Origin: an uncultured Clostridium sp.
GTDB lineage: Bacteria; Bacillota; Clostridia; TANB77; CAG-508
Length of the DNA stretch: 64,000 bases
Direction: 5' to 3'
Assembly: GCA_900555835.1 (NCBI GenBank)
Contig: USMK01000002.1
Location: 1-64,000, forward strand
Part shown: positions 63,467-64,000 of the stretch, one piece after another
How the letters are laid out: every line of letters begins with the position of its first letter
Position numbering within the stretch: position 1 is the stretch's first letter
The notes under the pieces: generated by a model
What the model saw: only the letters and a program-made list of their open reading frames with translations
Databases searched by the model: none
What the model was told of the DNA's origin: nothing
Program-made: the position numbers and the translations under genes

Positions 63467-64000
63467 ATGAGAACACGTAAGAAAACACGAACTATTAGTT
63501 ATGTTATACTAAACCATATTGTAAATAATTTAAAAGAATATTTTTCTGTTATACTTGTATTTTTCATTGGAATAATTATAGGAGTTATATTTATAAATAA
63601 TAGCAGTGAAAATCAGGTTTTACAAATACAAGATTATATAAATAACTTTATGAGTGATTTAAAAGAATGTGGGAACATTGATAGACCAGCATTGTTATTA
63701 CAAACCTTTTTAAATAATTTATATTTAATACTGGCTTTATGGCTTGCAGGATCAACCGTTGTGGGAATTCCAGTAGTGTATGCAATTGTTGCATATAAAG
63801 GATTTTGCCTAAGTTATACTATTTCATCAAGTATAATAACATTAGGAACTTGGAGGGGAATACTTTTTTCAATTTCCTCAATGTTATTTCAAAATCTTAT
63901 TTATATTCCATGTCTATTTGCCTTGGCAGTTAGTGGAATTAGACTTTATAAATCGATTATGAAAGATAAAAGACAAGAAAATATTAAACTAGAAATAGTA
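63467..64000 (+). CDS. spoIIM: stage II sporulation protein M (SpoIIM), partial
   Basis: The frame starts at ATG 63467 (GGAGG seven bases before) and runs off the right edge after 178 codons. A basic N-terminus, a first helix (EYFSVILVFFIGIIIGVIFI), a loop, then NNLYLILALWLAGSTVVGIP, YAIVAYKGFCLSYTISSSII and a further helix match SpoIIM. SpoIIM belongs to the DMP complex that drives septal peptidoglycan thinning and engulfment, so the organism is, or descends from, a spore former. Confidence 0.9.
   Translation, partial: MRTRKKTRTISYVILNHIVNNLKEYFSVILVFFIGIIIGVIFINNSSENQVLQIQDYINNFMSDLKECGNIDRPALLLQTFLNNLYLILALWLAGSTVVGIPVVYAIVAYKGFCLSYTISSSIITLGTWRGILFSISSMLFQNLIYIPCLFALAVSGIRLYKSIMKDKRQENIKLEIV

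Overview
The window is AT-rich DNA from a low-GC Firmicute, most likely an uncultured Clostridia-type (gut-like) bacterium. The evidence is strong AGGAGG-type ribosome binding sites, TTGACA-N17-TATAAT promoters, and Bacillus/Clostridium housekeeping genes (rbgA-mrnC, rny, remA-rpoZ-gmk, trmR, spoIIM, ytaF). Nothing in it looks like phage; the accessory material is surface-polysaccharide and antibiotic-defence genes.

The outstanding observation is a recurrent +1 reading-frame break. Seven otherwise well-conserved genes (rbgA, a GT2 glycosyltransferase, a TagG/Wzm-like permease, a DUF6020-like membrane protein, a dacF-like carboxypeptidase, ytaF, and a Ca2+-ATPase that has two) are each split at an in-frame CGG codon. 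Full-length protein is restored only if the C is skipped, or CGGN is read as one glycine. All eight frameshifts I can find are of this one kind. In the other recognisable genes I find no in-frame CGG at all, although CGG is common out of frame. Either this lineage decodes CGG(N) by +1 frameshifting or quadruplet decoding, or the assembly has a very specific systematic error.

Layout: 1-5.7 kb is a defence cassette: a ParA fragment, a monofunctional peptidoglycan glycosyltransferase, a BceRS-type two-component system and a BceAB-type transporter, with the same operator-like palindrome before the glycosyltransferase and before bceA. 5.7-8.9 kb is a scarred region: XRE relic, small membrane ORF, and gatA and gatB fragments flanking a nagZ-like hydrolase. 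8.9-11 kb holds rbgA-mrnC, tRNA-Glu and an unknown gene. An mgtA-like ATPase faces leftward at 11-13.6 kb. 13.8-26.6 kb is one long surface-glycan operon (five GT2-type genes, one of them a GT2-GT4 fusion, plus GT4, GT32, a polymerase, an ABC exporter and a GT-C-like membrane protein). 26.7-30.7 kb has glycogen phosphorylase and pyruvate kinase.

30.8-48 kb contains a FUSC-like membrane protein, a Y-family polymerase, dacF, popT, rpmF, rpsO-pnp, two glycosyltransferases, a P-loop/Asp23 fusion, cmk-plsC-typA and trmR. 48-64 kb contains two related palindromic repeats, rny, a FemX-like/flippase pair, ytaF, a Ca2+-ATPase, a U32 peptidase-like tRNA hydroxylase, rsmE, yicC-remA-rpoZ-gmk, an endonuclease Q-like gene and the start of spoIIM. 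Envelope building (glycan export, undecaprenyl-phosphate recycling, peptidoglycan synthesis and trimming) and RNA metabolism (rbgA, mrnC, pnp, rny, yicC, trmR/U32) are the two functional themes.
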